Origin: Phocoena phocoena
Lineage: Eukaryota > Chordata > Mammalia > Artiodactyla > Phocoenidae
NCBI RefSeq assembly: GCF_963924675.1
Contig: NC_089238.1
Location: 29,548,661 to 29,612,660 of the forward strand
Reading direction: 5' to 3'
Length of the DNA: 64,000 nucleotides
Each line of letters opens with the position of its first letter. The first letter of the stretch is position 1. Below, one piece after another: positions 46,651 to 57,489 of this stretch. The position numbers were made by a program, and so were the translations under genes. The notes under the pieces are model-generated. The model was not told the DNA's origin and did not search any database. It saw only the letters and a program-made list of their open reading frames with translations.

Positions 46651-46979
46651 ATTTACTAGTGCACAGTCAGTACAGACTTGAGTATTCTTTTCAAATCGTT
46701 TTCCATACTCCTCTGGGCAAACTCAGAGAGCCCCATTAGTTCTCCTGAAATTATAGCCTAGATGGATCATTTTGTAATAGTTCTGTGTCAGACCCAAAAT
46801 GCAGAGGCTGACAGGGCTGAGCTTGGGGGTGGGCCTGGAGGGGCTGGCTAACAAATGACCTTGCCTTTGGAAACCTCTGGACAGAAGAGAGAAAGCAGGG
46901 GAGGAGGAGGGCACCAGGCTAGCAGGCATTTGGAGATGCTTCTCTGCCTTTTGATGGCATTGAGCACATTTTGCATTTG
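46651..46979. other. Unclassified sequence
   Basis: Nothing recognised. Confidence 0.4.
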
Positions 46980-48120
46980 TCATCAAACGTTTACTACCAA
47001 AGTAACGAAGAGTGTTAATAAGGAAAGGGACACCAAACAGCCCAGCATAAAAGCCAACGGTGGCCATCAAGCTGCATTTGCCATTTATGGTGTTTCCATA
47101 GTTGGAAGAAACACTTTCCCTGTACAAAAGACGTAACTATATATCTTCTGATTTTATGGGCGGCAGATTACGCTAATTATCATAAAAAATTACTACCGCT
47201 AATAAAAATTCTATTATAAGTTACTTACGGTAATCTCCAGGGTACTACACGTAGCCAAGAAAAGGCTGTAATCACATTGCACTGCAGGGAGAGTTTGTTT
47301 CTAAAAAATCCCGAAACACTAGCTGCGTCTTTTAACACCTTACCAGCGTGCCAATCCCTTTGCTTCTTCTCTCACCTCCTCCCCAGTTTTTGGTCAAAGG
47401 TCTCCTTGTTGTTTTCATTTTGCAGGATGTGGTTTGAACCTAGAATAATGACCCATCTTGGACGCAAATGACGCAAATGAACTTTCAGAGTTACAAATGT
47501 CTGGGTGGATTTGTCCTCCCCTGGGGCCTCCAGCATGTCAATGAAAGGATGTAATAGAAGGGAAGACTTGACAATCCCCGCCCAAAGGGAAACATGCTTA
47601 GCAAAATTGGTGGAAGCTACTGGGTGTTCATGCGAAACACAATGCTTAGTTTTTTGTTTGACAAGACAACAATTGGTATTTTCCCTTTTATAACTACTAT
47701 TTTTTTTGGAATTGTCAGCCGTGAGGGTCGATGACTCTTCGATGACCTTAAAAACTCTTGCCAATGATACCAATTCTAACTGGTCATTTCACTACCCACC
47801 CCCTCCTTAACTCCTCTGCCTTTGAATTAAATATCAAAATAAGACGCCCTTTCGCCCTCCTGGAATGACGAAGCAGTAAATAACCTCAAAGTCCAAGGAG
47901 TTAAGCTAAAGTTGGCCCCGTGGCCATGCTCCCAAACGGGGCTTCAACTGCTTCTGCGAAGGGTGAATCAACATTGTAATGAATGGGCCTAGAAAACGAA
48001 ATAGCCTATTTTGAGTTGCTTTAAAATAAGCAACTTATTTTGGCAATGACTTGTGGCACATTAATTGCTATCAGTAAGGGGAAAAATATGTCTTGGAGCG
48101 CTCCTGGCGCATTTCTAAGA
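46980..48120. promoter_or_regulatory. Candidate conserved noncoding block with homeodomain-like sites
   Basis: Transposon-free over 1.1 kb. Between 47165 and 47280 lie GATTA (47166), TAATTA (47174-47179), CTAATAAAA, GGTAATC and TGTAATCAC cores, a cluster of TAATC/TAATTA homeodomain-type sites. Open frames on both strands (46723-47136) are spurious. Function inferred. Confidence 0.4.
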
Positions 48121-48459
48121 GACACTTTGGAGCTGGGTTGGCTACACGGAAGGCTCTGAGTGGGGATTTCTGCGGTCAGCTAGGCCGTCGGGGTGGGTGC
48201 AGAGGGCTTCTTAGTCAGGGTGTTCCAAATAGCCTTTCACCACAGCTTGGCCTCCTGATGGCGAGTGGTGTGGGCCAGTGGGTAAAAATCATTACACACT
48301 GAGATTTCATCCCAGATTAATTTGTTTGGATTTTAATAAATGGAAAAAGGAGATTGATGGAGAGTTTGCTCCTTCCTTGCTTCTTCTGACCATCTTGGGC
48401 TTGTTTCTAATTTGAGAAAAGGGAGATTTGTTTAGCAGAAAACCGTGTAGGGTCTTTCT
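48121..48459. other. Unique sequence
   Basis: Nothing recognised. Confidence 0.4.
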
Positions 48460-48552
48460 GCTCCACTAGAACACAGATCTCATGAGGACAGGGATTTTGT
48501 ATTGTTCCTTAATGCATGTTGAGTAAGCAGAATAGCACTGAGACGAGGTGTG
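48460..48552 (+). mobile_element. LINE L2 3' end fragment
   Basis: CCACTAGAACACAGATCTCA followed by TGAGGACAGGGATTTTGTAT. Confidence 0.6.
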
Positions 48553-48919
48553 TGTTTAATCCAAACTGTCAAAGGAATGAATCAGTGAAGACCTTGTCAG
48601 GAAAACCTGAAAATAGAAATAGACAGAGATTACTGGGTATTCTCTCCAGCACACTCTTTCCGGTTATTTGAGTGTATAGAGTCGTACACTTTCATTTCTT
48701 CCAGCTAGTTTACATACCAGCTTTATTCGCAGATTCAGGATCCTGGAGGGGCAGACGTAGCTGCTTGAGTTTTGATGGCCAAGCCTCATAGGAATGGAGC
48801 CAAAGGAAAATTCTCTTTGCCCGTGAAGATGGATATTCAGTTCCAGCCGGTCCTGGAAGAGGGGTTCGACGGCCCCACCCCTCTGACAGCTAGCCCAACT
48901 CATGGAAAAGGAATGTACT
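48553..48919. other. Unclassified sequence
   Basis: Nothing recognised. Confidence 0.4.
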
Positions 48920-49100
48920 TTGGCACTGGCAATACTTGGATCTGAACTTCTTCCTTGCCATTTACTGTCTCTGTGACCTTGGGTGAGTTACTCAGCTTCT
49001 TTGAGGGTCAGATTCCTCATCTCTAAAATAGGATGAATATACCTACTTCCTAGCACAGTGTCAAACAGAATGAAATCCCTAATAAACCTTGCCTTTCCTT
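48920..49100 (+). mobile_element. MIR SINE
   Basis: Forward MIR: CTCTGTGACCTTGGGTGAGT, TTCCTCATCTCTAAAATAGG. Confidence 0.85.
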
Positions 49101-49339
49101 CTCTGTGAAAAAACACTCCACTCACTTCCTGCCATTATTCTGCCTCACCCCAGCCCAGGTTCATGACCGTCCCAAGCCACACCTTGCTGTTCAGTTAGCT
49201 TTCTACGTTTCGGGTACCTCATTTACAAATTATATTTCTGCTTTCAGAGCTCGGTGTGGCCAGGACAAGTGCAGTGTAGACGCTGAAGGGAGGCAAAATG
49301 AACGACATCCCTGAACACGTGTTACGTGACAACACGGAG

Positions 49340-49525
49340 GTCAACAGAATGCGTCCAAAGTCAGAAACACTGGGTTCTTATCCCAGGTTACCCCCCTTCG
49401 AGTTGAATGCCTTCAGCTAAGTGACATCCTTTCTGAGAGTCCCAGTTTTGTCATCTGCAAAGTGGGGATTTCAGGGGAATCAACTTTCAACTGTTAAAAG
49501 TTATCCGTGCAACATGACTGGCACT
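49340..49525 (+). mobile_element. MIR SINE
   Basis: Forward MIR: GGGTTCTTATCCCAGGTTAC, CCCAGTTTTGTCATCTGCAA and AGTGGGGATT. Confidence 0.75.
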
Positions 49526-49891
49526 TAACAGCTGGGCGGTAGTGGCAGCTAAAAAGGAAAATGAACACGATAAAAAAAATTCTCTTTGGAATTTGGCAAT
49601 GAGAGAGCACCAGTGCCATTTCTTCATCTCTCGTCCTCCACTCCTCATTTTTTCTTGGAAGTTAAAGAAGTAAGATGTCAGCCTGGCAAAGGACACAGCC
49701 TGGCAGCATCTGGGTCCCTGCTGAGCTTCCCAGCATATATGTGGGGTGCTGTTGCAAGGCCTGTCAGGAAGTCAGGCTACTAATGAGGTGTGGGGTTCTG
49801 AGATGTCATTTCTGGCAGCTCAGCTTTGATTTGGAGTGAATTGAAAGCAAGTCCATCACCTTAGTGTGAGCAAGCAGCTGAACAAACCCCT
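49526..49891. other. Unclassified sequence
   Basis: Nothing recognised. Confidence 0.4.
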
Positions 49892-50437
49892 TGTTTCAGT
49901 TAGCCATTGCTGTGTAACAAATCAGCCCCAAACTTAGTGGTCCAAAACAACCTTTTATGGCTCATGATTCTGTTGGTTGGCAATTTTGGCCGGTCTCCCC
50001 TCAGCAGGAATGGCTCATTTCTGCTCCTCATGGAGTTGGCTGGTTTGGCTTGACTGGGGCTGGACATTCCAAGATGGCCTCATTCACAGAACATTGTGCC
50101 ATCTGTCACATAGGGCACCTTGGTTCTCTTCCATGTGACTTCTCTCTCCATGTGGTCTCCCAACATTCAATAACCTAGACTGGGCCTCCTCCCATGGTGG
50201 CAAGAGATCTCCTTCTGGAAGTTTATCAGAAGGTGTCAGGGTTCTGGAGGTCTGACCTCAGAAGTGGGACATCACTTCTGCCACATTCTGGTGGTCAAAG
50301 GAACTCGCAGGGCCACCCAGATGCAAGACGAGGCGAAATAGGCTCCATCTCTTGTTGGGAGAGGCTGCTCACACAATATAAAAGGGCATGAAGATGAGAG
50401 GGATTTCTGCAGCCATCTTTGAAACCATCAACCACAA
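49892..50437 (-). mobile_element. Old MLT/ERVL-type LTR
   Basis: GTTAGCCATTGCTGTGTAAC, CCCAAACTTAGTGGTCCAAA, GGCTCATGATTCTGTTGGTT and GGGCTGGACATTCCAAGATG form an old LTR in reverse orientation. The open frames here translate repeat DNA. Confidence 0.55.
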
Positions 50438-51441
50438 TCCTCCTTGTAGTCACAACAATCACATCCCTCCCACATGCAAAATACACTCCCTTCTCCTGCA
50501 CAAATCACATACCATTACAACATTAGTTAGAAATAATGTCAAGATGTAGTCATTGAAATCAGGTCCAGATGCACATAAAACTCTTTACATGAAGTTCCTG
50601 AGAGAGCCATAAAGTAAAAGGACTAGTTCTCTGCACTCCTGCACCCAACGTACAATGGTGAAACAGGGATAGGATAACTGCAGTGGATACTCCCTTTCAA
50701 AAAGAAGAATGGGAAACGCATAGCACTTGTTGGTCCATAGCAATTCTGAAATCTAAACTGGGCATACGTTGCTAAGGCCCTGTGCTCTGGGGAGAGCGGG
50801 TCATGAAATATTCTTCTCCCTAGAAGAGTGACCCTGATTCAATTTTCTTCCCAGCTTTTTTTCTCAGCTCTCTGGGCTCTTAGCTTTGTCCTTTGAGAGG
50901 TTCTTCCATTTTCTTAAGAAATGGTTCACATTTGCAGCTGAGTGTACCTTACAGAATGTTGGGGGCCCCGAGGCCCTCTTTTCATTTTAAATGGCCCAAG
51001 TGCCTTTTGATGCAGGCCAGTGTGCTTTCACCAATACAATTCTCTTAAAAAATTTGTTGGTTTTTATTTTATCATTAAGATTCCAAAAAAAGAGTCACCT
51101 AAAACAACAACAGCTATTTGTCTTGCTGGATTCAGCTGGGTAGCTCATTCCTGCTCACATGGTGTCATCTGGGGCAGCTCAGGCAGAGCACGAGGATCTA
51201 GCCTCAAGGAAGTCAAACTGGCTCTGCTCCAAGAGAGCAGAGGTGGGCAATCCTAGGCGTGTTGAGACGGAAGCTCAGACTGGCACAGCATCTCCGCTGC
51301 TGCATTCCTTTGGTGGGGGAGGTGAAGTGTGTATTTGAACTTCCCCTCTCCCCCATTGCCATCGCCTTCTGTCTCCCTTCCATATCCCTCTGACCTCTAC
51401 TGGTCAGGATACCTCAGTTCGAAGCAGCTAGAGGGTAGTTC
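50438..51441. other. Mostly unclassified sequence
   Basis: A short stretch at about 51110-51260 (CTGGATTCAGCTGGGTAGCT) resembles the LTR at 49892 but too weakly to call. Confidence 0.35.
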
Positions 51442-51658
51442 AGAGTTTCTTAACCATCGCACTACTGACATTTTAAGCTGGGTAATTGTCTTGGAGGCTG
51501 TCCTATGCATTGGAAGATGTTTATCACCATCCCTAGCAACTACCCACTAGAAGCCAGTAGCATCTCCCCTCCCAGTTGTGACAAACAAACAAAAATGTCT
51601 CCAAACATAGTCAGATGTCCCCAAGCCGGCAAAATTGCCCCTGGTTGCAATCCACTGT
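51442..51658 (-). mobile_element. MER20 hAT-Charlie MITE, near full length
   Basis: About 217 bp with both ends: TTTCTTAACCATCGCACTAC at the left and CCTGGTTGCAATCCACTG at the right. Internal blocks are TGTCCTATGCATTGGAAGAT and CAGTTGTGACAAACAAAC. It lacks transposase, as usual for this family. Confidence 0.75.
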
Positions 51659-51659
51659 G

Positions 51660-51805
51660 ACAGTGGAAGGACCACTGGGCTTCATGATTTTAGACAAGTC
51701 TGGAGCCTCACCTTGCCAGGTATTAGCTGTGTGATCCCACAATATGTTTAATCAGCCCCCGTGATCTTCTCTGTAAAGTAGGGGAAACTATCAATTGTCC
51801 TCCTC
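51660..51805 (+). mobile_element. MIR SINE fragment
   Basis: ACCTTGCCAGGTATTAGCTG, TGTGATCCC and CTTCTCTGTAAAGTAGGGGA. Confidence 0.65.
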
Positions 51806-51984
51806 CACAAATAAGATTTTGTGAGAAGAGAAGGAGATTTTGACTCTGTAGAGCCTGTGTAGCTATCCTGTTAGGATTTAGAGGCCTGCGTAGTAAGATC
51901 TTGCCCGGGCACTGCTCCATTGTACAAAGCCTTTCCTTCAGTTATTCAGGGGCTCTGACAGCTATCCATGGTCACTATTAATAT

Positions 51985-52225
51985 TTACCATCATAGCTAT
52001 TATAGCTATTGTTTATCAGATGCTTCAAGCACGCCTGACAGAACACTGCAATTTATACTCACTATCTCAGTACTGCTCACCGCAGCTCCCCAAAGGTAAG
52101 GATTCTTGGCCCTGTTTTATGGAGACGAAATGGAGCTACAAGAAGGCGAAGAGACCTGCCCCCAGCTAGGAGGTGGCAGAGCAGACCAGACACGTTACCC
52201 CTCCCAGATGGCATCTGTGTCTGAC
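51985..52225 (-). mobile_element. MIR SINE
   Basis: Reverse MIR: CTGTTTTATGGAGACGAAAT, CCCCCAGCTAGGAGGTGGCA. Confidence 0.75.
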
Positions 52226-52369
52226 TAGTCAGAGGTTCAAGAGAACAGAGCCGCCCTGACAGCCGGGACAAGGACACAGAGGGTCTGTTGAGGGTTTGGG
52301 GAGGCCTGCTCAGCCCCCATCATGCAGGCAGCTGCTCCACAGCCTGGACCCACAGCCCAGTGATCATTG

Positions 52370-52610
52370 TACCAATGATAACTTCCTTTACTGAGTACCC
52401 ACTATGTTAAGAGCCCTATGTGAACTATCTCATTTAACTCTCACAGACAGTCTAGGAGTTCAGGACTACTATTGTCCCATTTTACAGATGAGAACCCAGA
52501 AGCCCAAAGAAGGGAAACAACTGAACCACAGTCACACAATCAGGAGATGGTGGAGCCAGGCTTCCCACACAGACCTGTGGCTCTCAGGTCTCTTCTCTGC
52601 ATTTCACCCT
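52370..52610 (-). mobile_element. MIR SINE
   Basis: Reverse MIR: CTGAGTACCCACTATGTTAA, CCCATTTTACAGATGAGAAC and AGTCACACAATCAGGAG. Confidence 0.85.
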
Positions 52611-53344
52611 CCAGTTGCTCTGTGCTACTCTCTCCCAGAAGTCAGGGTCCCAGGCACCTTGGATGTGTACAGTCCTTCCCTGGCACCCACACGAGTTAAT
52701 TCCAGGATGCTTCTTTGGGGCCTGCTCTGGCATCAATCTCGACAGGCAAGCCCTTCAGTCCTTTCCTCCCAGCAGACAATGCTTTGGATTCTCCTGATGT
52801 TTTATTTCTCGCTCTGCAAGCTCCATTCTGGCCCAGGAGATGGCTGTCTGGCACATAAACTTGGTGTTGGGTAGAATCACGGTGCTTGTTCACTAAAAAT
52901 TAATGGCAGCAGGCGTTCACCCTACCCTGGCTGGCCTCGTCTCCTGGGCAGTCACTGCACAGCCCAGCCTACACCCTACCACCCAGCGAGGACTCACGCT
53001 GCCACCAAGAAAAAAATAACTGCAAGACGCCCATTAGGAAGGAAGGAACTGCGGGGACTGAGTGGCCTGCTCAGGCGATGAATAGGTTTTCTCAGCACAC
53101 AGATAAACAGTTTATACTTCTGAAATCCTGTGTTTGATTTCCACATCTGCTCGCACTCTAGAGATTGGCACCGAAGGCAACCAACCTCGCCCTTCAGAGT
53201 GGCAGCTGGATGGAACCTGAAATCAGCTTTTTCCCACCCGCCCCACCTCCCCACTGCCTGAGCTGCGGGGCCGCATTTTTGTGTTGTTGCTGTTGGAATG
53301 TGTTTTAACTCAGGGAAGGAAGGTTGTTGAAAAAGGGAGATTTC
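52611..53344. other. Unique sequence
   Basis: Nothing recognised. Confidence 0.4.
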
Positions 53345-53402
53345 TATTTCTTGATTCAATAAATACCCATTGAGGGCCTACTACATGCCAAGTGGCTCCA
53401 CA
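53345..53402 (-). mobile_element. LINE L2 terminal fragment
   Basis: AATAAATACCCATTGAGGGC followed by CTACTACATGCCAAG. Confidence 0.6.
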
Positions 53403-53707
53403 CTGCATTTATGTGATGACAGCGGGTTGGCGTGGTGGAAAGTCTGATTGGGCATGTACTATGGCAGCATAAGACAAAGGCCAGCTGGGACAGGAGACAA
53501 GCCTGGTTAAGAAGCGCTGCTCTTCCAGATAATAGGTTCCCAAGTGGACCTCAGGCTGCTGTTTATTTTTTTTAAAACTCATACCTTTTGAAGTATAGAA
53601 AAGGAAAAGTTTTCAGATGATCAAATCTAGGAAGTATACGGTGGGTTTCCATAAGGGTTTATGTGTGTGTGATCTTTGATTTTTTTGTACTTAGATTGTT
53701 TTGTACT
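53403..53707. other. Unclassified sequence
   Basis: Nothing recognised. Confidence 0.4.
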
Positions 53708-54093
53708 TAGATATTTTTTTTTTATTAAGGCTTTACTTTTTTCAGAGGAAAAAATTGTCTTTTTCACAGCAAAATTGAGGAGAGGGTACAGAGATTTCCC
53801 ATATATCCTCTGCCTCCACATGTGCATGGTCTTACCCATTATCAACCTTCCCCACCCGAGTGGGACATGTATTACAGTTGATGATGTTACATTGATTCAA
53901 AACCATCACCCAAAGTTCACAGTCTACACGAGGGTTTCCTTCTTGGGGTTATACATTCTATGATTTGGACAAATGTATAATGACATGTGACCACCACCAC
54001 AGTATCACACAGAGTATTTTCCCTGCCCTAAAAGTCCTCTGTGCTCTGCCTATTCATTCCTCCCTTCCCCCCAAACCCTGACAACCGCTGGCC

Positions 54094-54303
54094 TTTTTTT
54101 TTTTTTTTTTTCGGTACGTGGGCCTCTCACTGCTGCGGCCTCTCCCATTGCGGAGCACAGGCTCCGGACGCACAGGCTCAGCGGCCATGGGTCACGGGCC
54201 CAGCTGCTCCGCGGCACGTGGGATCCTCCCGGATCGGGGCACGAACCCATGTCCCCTGCATCGGCAGGCGGACTCCCAACCACTGCGCCACCAGAGAAGC
54301 CCC
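54094..54303 (-). mobile_element. CHR-type SINE, short form
   Basis: A 210-bp reverse SINE with a poly(T) left end. TSD AACCGCTGGCCTTTTT at 54083-54098 and 54304-54319 (the T run is ambiguous with the tail). Confidence 0.95.
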
Positions 54304-54699
54304 AACCGCTGGCCTTTTTAACTGTCTCTGTAGTTTTGCTTTTCCAGAATGTCATATAGTAGGAATCTCACAATATGGAGCCTTTTCAGATTGCCTTCTT
54401 TCACTTAGTAATACACATTTAAGATTCTTCCACAGCCCTTCATAGCTTGATAGCACATTTATTTTTAGAGCTATATAATATTCCACTGTCTGGATGTACT
54501 ACTGTTTTTTTATCCATTCATCTACTAAAGGACATCTTGGTCGCTTCCAAGTTTTGACAATTATGAATAAGGCTGCTGTAAACATCCATGTGTAGGTTTT
54601 TGTGTGGACATAAGTTTTCGAGTCCATTGGGTAGATATCATGAAGCATGACTGCTAGATCATATGGTAAGAGTATATTCAGTTTGGCAAGAAACCACCA

Positions 54700-54835
54700 T
54701 TATGTCATATTTTCTTGCATTTGCACCTTTAAAATAATAAGGTGCTTTTATTTTGCACTCTAAGTTAAAAGTTGTTGATTACTTTATTTGGTAATATCTA
54801 ATTAAAATTTTGAAAATTAAAAAAAAAAAAGAAAA
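54700..54835 (+). pseudogene. Retrotransposed polyadenylated transcript fragment of unknown origin
   Basis: 136 bases are flanked by a perfect 12-bp TSD AAGAAACCACCA (54688-54699 and 54836-54847) and end in an A-rich tail. ATTAAA at 54801-54806 sits about 11 bases before the tail, as in an mRNA 3' end. The body matches no SINE or L1 end I recognise, so a 5'-truncated processed pseudogene (3' UTR only) is the best reading. The source gene is unknown. Confidence 0.75.
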
Positions 54836-55135
54836 AAGAAACCACCAAATTGTTTTCCAAGTGGCTGTACCATTTTGCATTCTCACCAGCAATGACTGAG
54901 AGTCCCTGTTGCTTCAGATCCCCACTAGCGTGTGGTGTTGTCAGTGTTCTGGATTCTGGCCATTCTCATAGGTATGTAGTGGTATCTCATTGTTGTTTTA
55001 ATTTACATTTCCCTGATAATATAGGATACGGAACATCTTTTCATATGTTTATCTGCTGTCTGAATATCTTCTTTGCTGAGGTGTCTGTTAAGGTCTTTGG
55101 CCCATTTTTTAATCAGGTTGCTTGTTTCCATAAGG

Positions 55136-55228
55136 TTTTTAGTCTCAGAATTGGTTACTTGACCTTGGGCAAGGCATTGCTTATCAGCTTCCCCGTCTGT
55201 ATAATGGGAGAAAGGCTACGTCGGTGTA
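55136..55228 (+). mobile_element. MIR SINE fragment
   Basis: TTACTTGACCTTGGGCAAGG and TCCCCGTCTGTATAATGGGA. Confidence 0.7.
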
Positions 55229-56029
55229 TTTGTTTGTTTTCCTTAAAATAGAACTCTTTTTTTTTTCCAAATGAAATTGTTTCTGGAGACCCAATATCTA
55301 AACAGAGTAAAAGGTGCAGCTCTGGGAGCGGATCTGGGACCCCAGCACTTGAGGTCCTGCTCATTCTTAAGAATGTCCAGGGAAACAGGACTCTATGGCA
55401 TTGTGTGACATCCCTTGGAAGACGTGATTTCCCAGCTTTCTTCCAGCTCCGATTAGGAGAAGTGCAAAGTAAAAGAGAGAATTTAGGCTTGAGGCCAATT
55501 CTTTGTACTTGTGGAACACGGTATAAAATCTATCCATTGCAATTTCCACTCCATTCAGAGTGACTTAGGTAAAAGGAGGACTTGACTGGTTCCCAGAATC
55601 CAAAGGGGCCCGTGAAGCCCAGCCAGACTGAACTACCAAACTGCAGGGGGAGCAGAAATATATCTGGGCCCCCAGGACTTTCTCATGCCTTTTTTTCCCT
55701 AGAATTCTGCTTCCCTTCTTTCTCTACATGCCTTCTTCTACCCATGGTGGAAAATGGTCACTGACAGATTGGGGCTTTTGATTCCATCCCCGGAGACAGT
55801 TTGCCTCTCTTTCCTGCTTCCAACTTTAAGTCCCCAGCAGGGTCCCTGACTCACCTAGTTTGGGTCAGGTGTCTACTTCTGGACCAAGCAACTCTGACCA
55901 GTGGGGTAAAGTCATATAGCACTCCCTGTGTGGTAAGGGAAGTATTTCCCAGAGGAAGTGGAGGGGTCACTGGACACACAGAGCAAGTAGGTGTCCATGG
56001 CCCTTGTCTGAGGCTTTGAAAAGCTGTGG
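55229..56029. other. Unique sequence
   Basis: Nothing recognised. Confidence 0.4.
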
Positions 56030-56215
56030 CACACAGATTCTTAACCTTCGGTCTGCATGAAAATCCCCAGGGGGTGGTTAATACCAGGACTCTCAGATCA
56101 CAAGGGTTCTGCTTTGCTAGGTCGGATGTAGGGTTCAGGAATCTTCATTACTAACAATCTAAGTACATTCAAATCTTACTGATCCTCAGACTACAGCTTG
56201 AGGAAGGTGGCAGGG
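56030..56215. mobile_element. MER5A-type hAT-Charlie MITE
   Basis: TTCTTAACCTTCGGTCTGCA, AAAATCCCCAGGGGGTGG, and the complementary end CTCAGACTACAGCTTGAGG. Confidence 0.6.
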
Positions 56216-56515
56216 GAGAAAGCTGAGCTTTTCTTGTGCTGAAAAGAAGGCATTTATGCTTCAGCTAATCCTCACCCTTCAGAAAATAGAAACGAGGACA
56301 GGCGGAGCCAGTGTCCAGAGAGCCAAATCAGACACTTGTAGCTCTTGTGTCACCCCACATGTGCCTCATTTAAAAAAAAAAAAAAACTGCCGCCAGAGTC
56401 CTCGAGAGGCAGATTTCTGGAAGCTCCAGGAGATGCTGATGAAGACGTTGGCAACATCCAATGAGAAAAGAGGGGCTGGTCACAATGGAGCCCTCAGCCT
56501 CCATGTGTGGCTCTC
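56216..56515. other. Sequence with a possible diverged MIR
   Basis: 56255-56340 (CTAATCCTCACCCTTCAGAA, GAGGACAGGCGG) weakly resembles a reverse MIR. A 14-A run lies at about 56372-56386. Confidence 0.35.
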
Positions 56516-56532
56516 AAAAGTAGTATCCCCAA

Positions 56533-56734
56533 GGGCTTCCCTGGTGGCGCAGTGGTTGAGAGTCCGCCTGCCGATGCAGGGGACGCGGGTTCGTGCCCCG
56601 GTCTGGGAGGATCCCACATGCCGCGGAGCGGCTGGGCCCGTGAGCCATGGCCGCTGAGCCTGCGCGTCCGGAGCCTGTGCTCCGCAAAGGGAGAGGCCAC
56701 AACAGTGAGAGGCCTGCATACTGCAAAAAAAAAA
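56533..56734 (+). mobile_element. CHR-type SINE, short form, young-looking
   Basis: Forward SINE with a perfect 17-bp TSD AAAAGTAGTATCCCCAA (56516-56532 and 56735-56751). A box TGGCGCAGTGG at 56545-56555, B box GGTTCGTGCCC at 56588-56598, poly(A) tail. Near-consensus, so probably a fairly recent insertion. Confidence 0.97.
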
Positions 56735-56751
56735 AAAAGTAGTATCCCCAA

Positions 56752-57477
56752 ATATAGCCCCATGAACCAAGGGCCCCGGCCCAAGTGTTTGGGGCCGAGA
56801 AGTCAAGGGGTGGACCATCTTCAGAAAGGGAGGTAAGCAGCCTGATGTGTGTCCAGTAGTCAGGGAGCAAAGATGAGTGCTTCAGTGACGAATGGTGACG
56901 GGGATTAATGAGGGCAGGTAAACAAGGCTGGTAGAGCATTCACTCGCAGGAACGGCCTGGGATGGATTCATGAATTTTTTTGGTGGCTTATGAGGGGCTG
57001 AGAGATTTGGTACACGGATCTCTTACGGCTCAGTCCTAGAGCTATCGGAGCTGATTTGCATTCACATCAGGGGTTAGTCAGGGACACAGAACCCGCATCA
57101 GATAGTTCAGTCAGGGAAAATTCACAGTGAAGCAAAGGAGCTGGATGAGCTGAAAGAGCAACCCTAGCTCTTAGCACCAGCAGGGAGCTGCTGTTCCCTC
57201 GGCCATCCAGAGGGAGCTGGGACCGGGAAGGATGTGGCTGCCCAGAAGGAACCAGAACCAGCAGAGCCAGAGTTGAGACCATGGAAGGAGAGCTGCCCCA
57301 CAGGAGGTTGAGCCAGGCACGAGATGGAGCCGCTGCCCGGAGGAACCACCCGAAGCAGAAAGGAAGGGCGAGATGCTCTGGTCAACAGTTTCTCGTCGGC
57401 GAGTACCATGTTTCAGGCCAAAGTCTGTGTTCAACAATGAAGCTGATTGGTCGTGAGTGCAAACAGTAGCGTGACAA
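56752..57477. other. Unclassified, possibly repeat-derived
   Basis: 57070-57400 begins GTTAGTCAGGGACACAGAAC and is rich in GGAGCTG/GAACCAG motifs, a style seen in some old LTRs, but I could not assign it. Four overlapping open frames on both strands are not credible. Confidence 0.35.
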
Positions 57478-57489
57478 GGTCACGTGACC
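57478..57489. promoter_or_regulatory. Palindromic CACGTG site (CLEAR/USF type)
   Basis: GGTCACGTGACC is a perfect 12-bp palindrome containing GTCACGTGAC, the CLEAR-type consensus bound by TFEB/TFE3 and also suited to USF. Occupancy is unknown. Confidence 0.45.

Larger units (their letters stand above)
53708..55135 (-). mobile_element. Ancient L1 (ORF2 end and 3' UTR) with two later insertions
   Basis: Reverse L1 text includes ATATTCCACTGTCTGGATGT, TTATCCATTCATCTACTAAA and TGTACCATTTTGCATTCTCA. A SINE interrupts it at 54094-54303 and a small polyadenylated insertion at 54700-54835. Removing both restores a continuous L1. Extensive decay; no coding potential. Confidence 0.85.

Noticed and set aside
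47372..47773. 133-codon minus-strand open frame as a gene
   Set aside because: No domain, a competing frame on the other strand, and AT-rich noncoding-type composition.
56533..56734. tRNA gene
   Set aside because: The A and B boxes belong to the tRNA-derived head of a SINE. No cloverleaf closes, and a SINE body and poly(A) tail follow.
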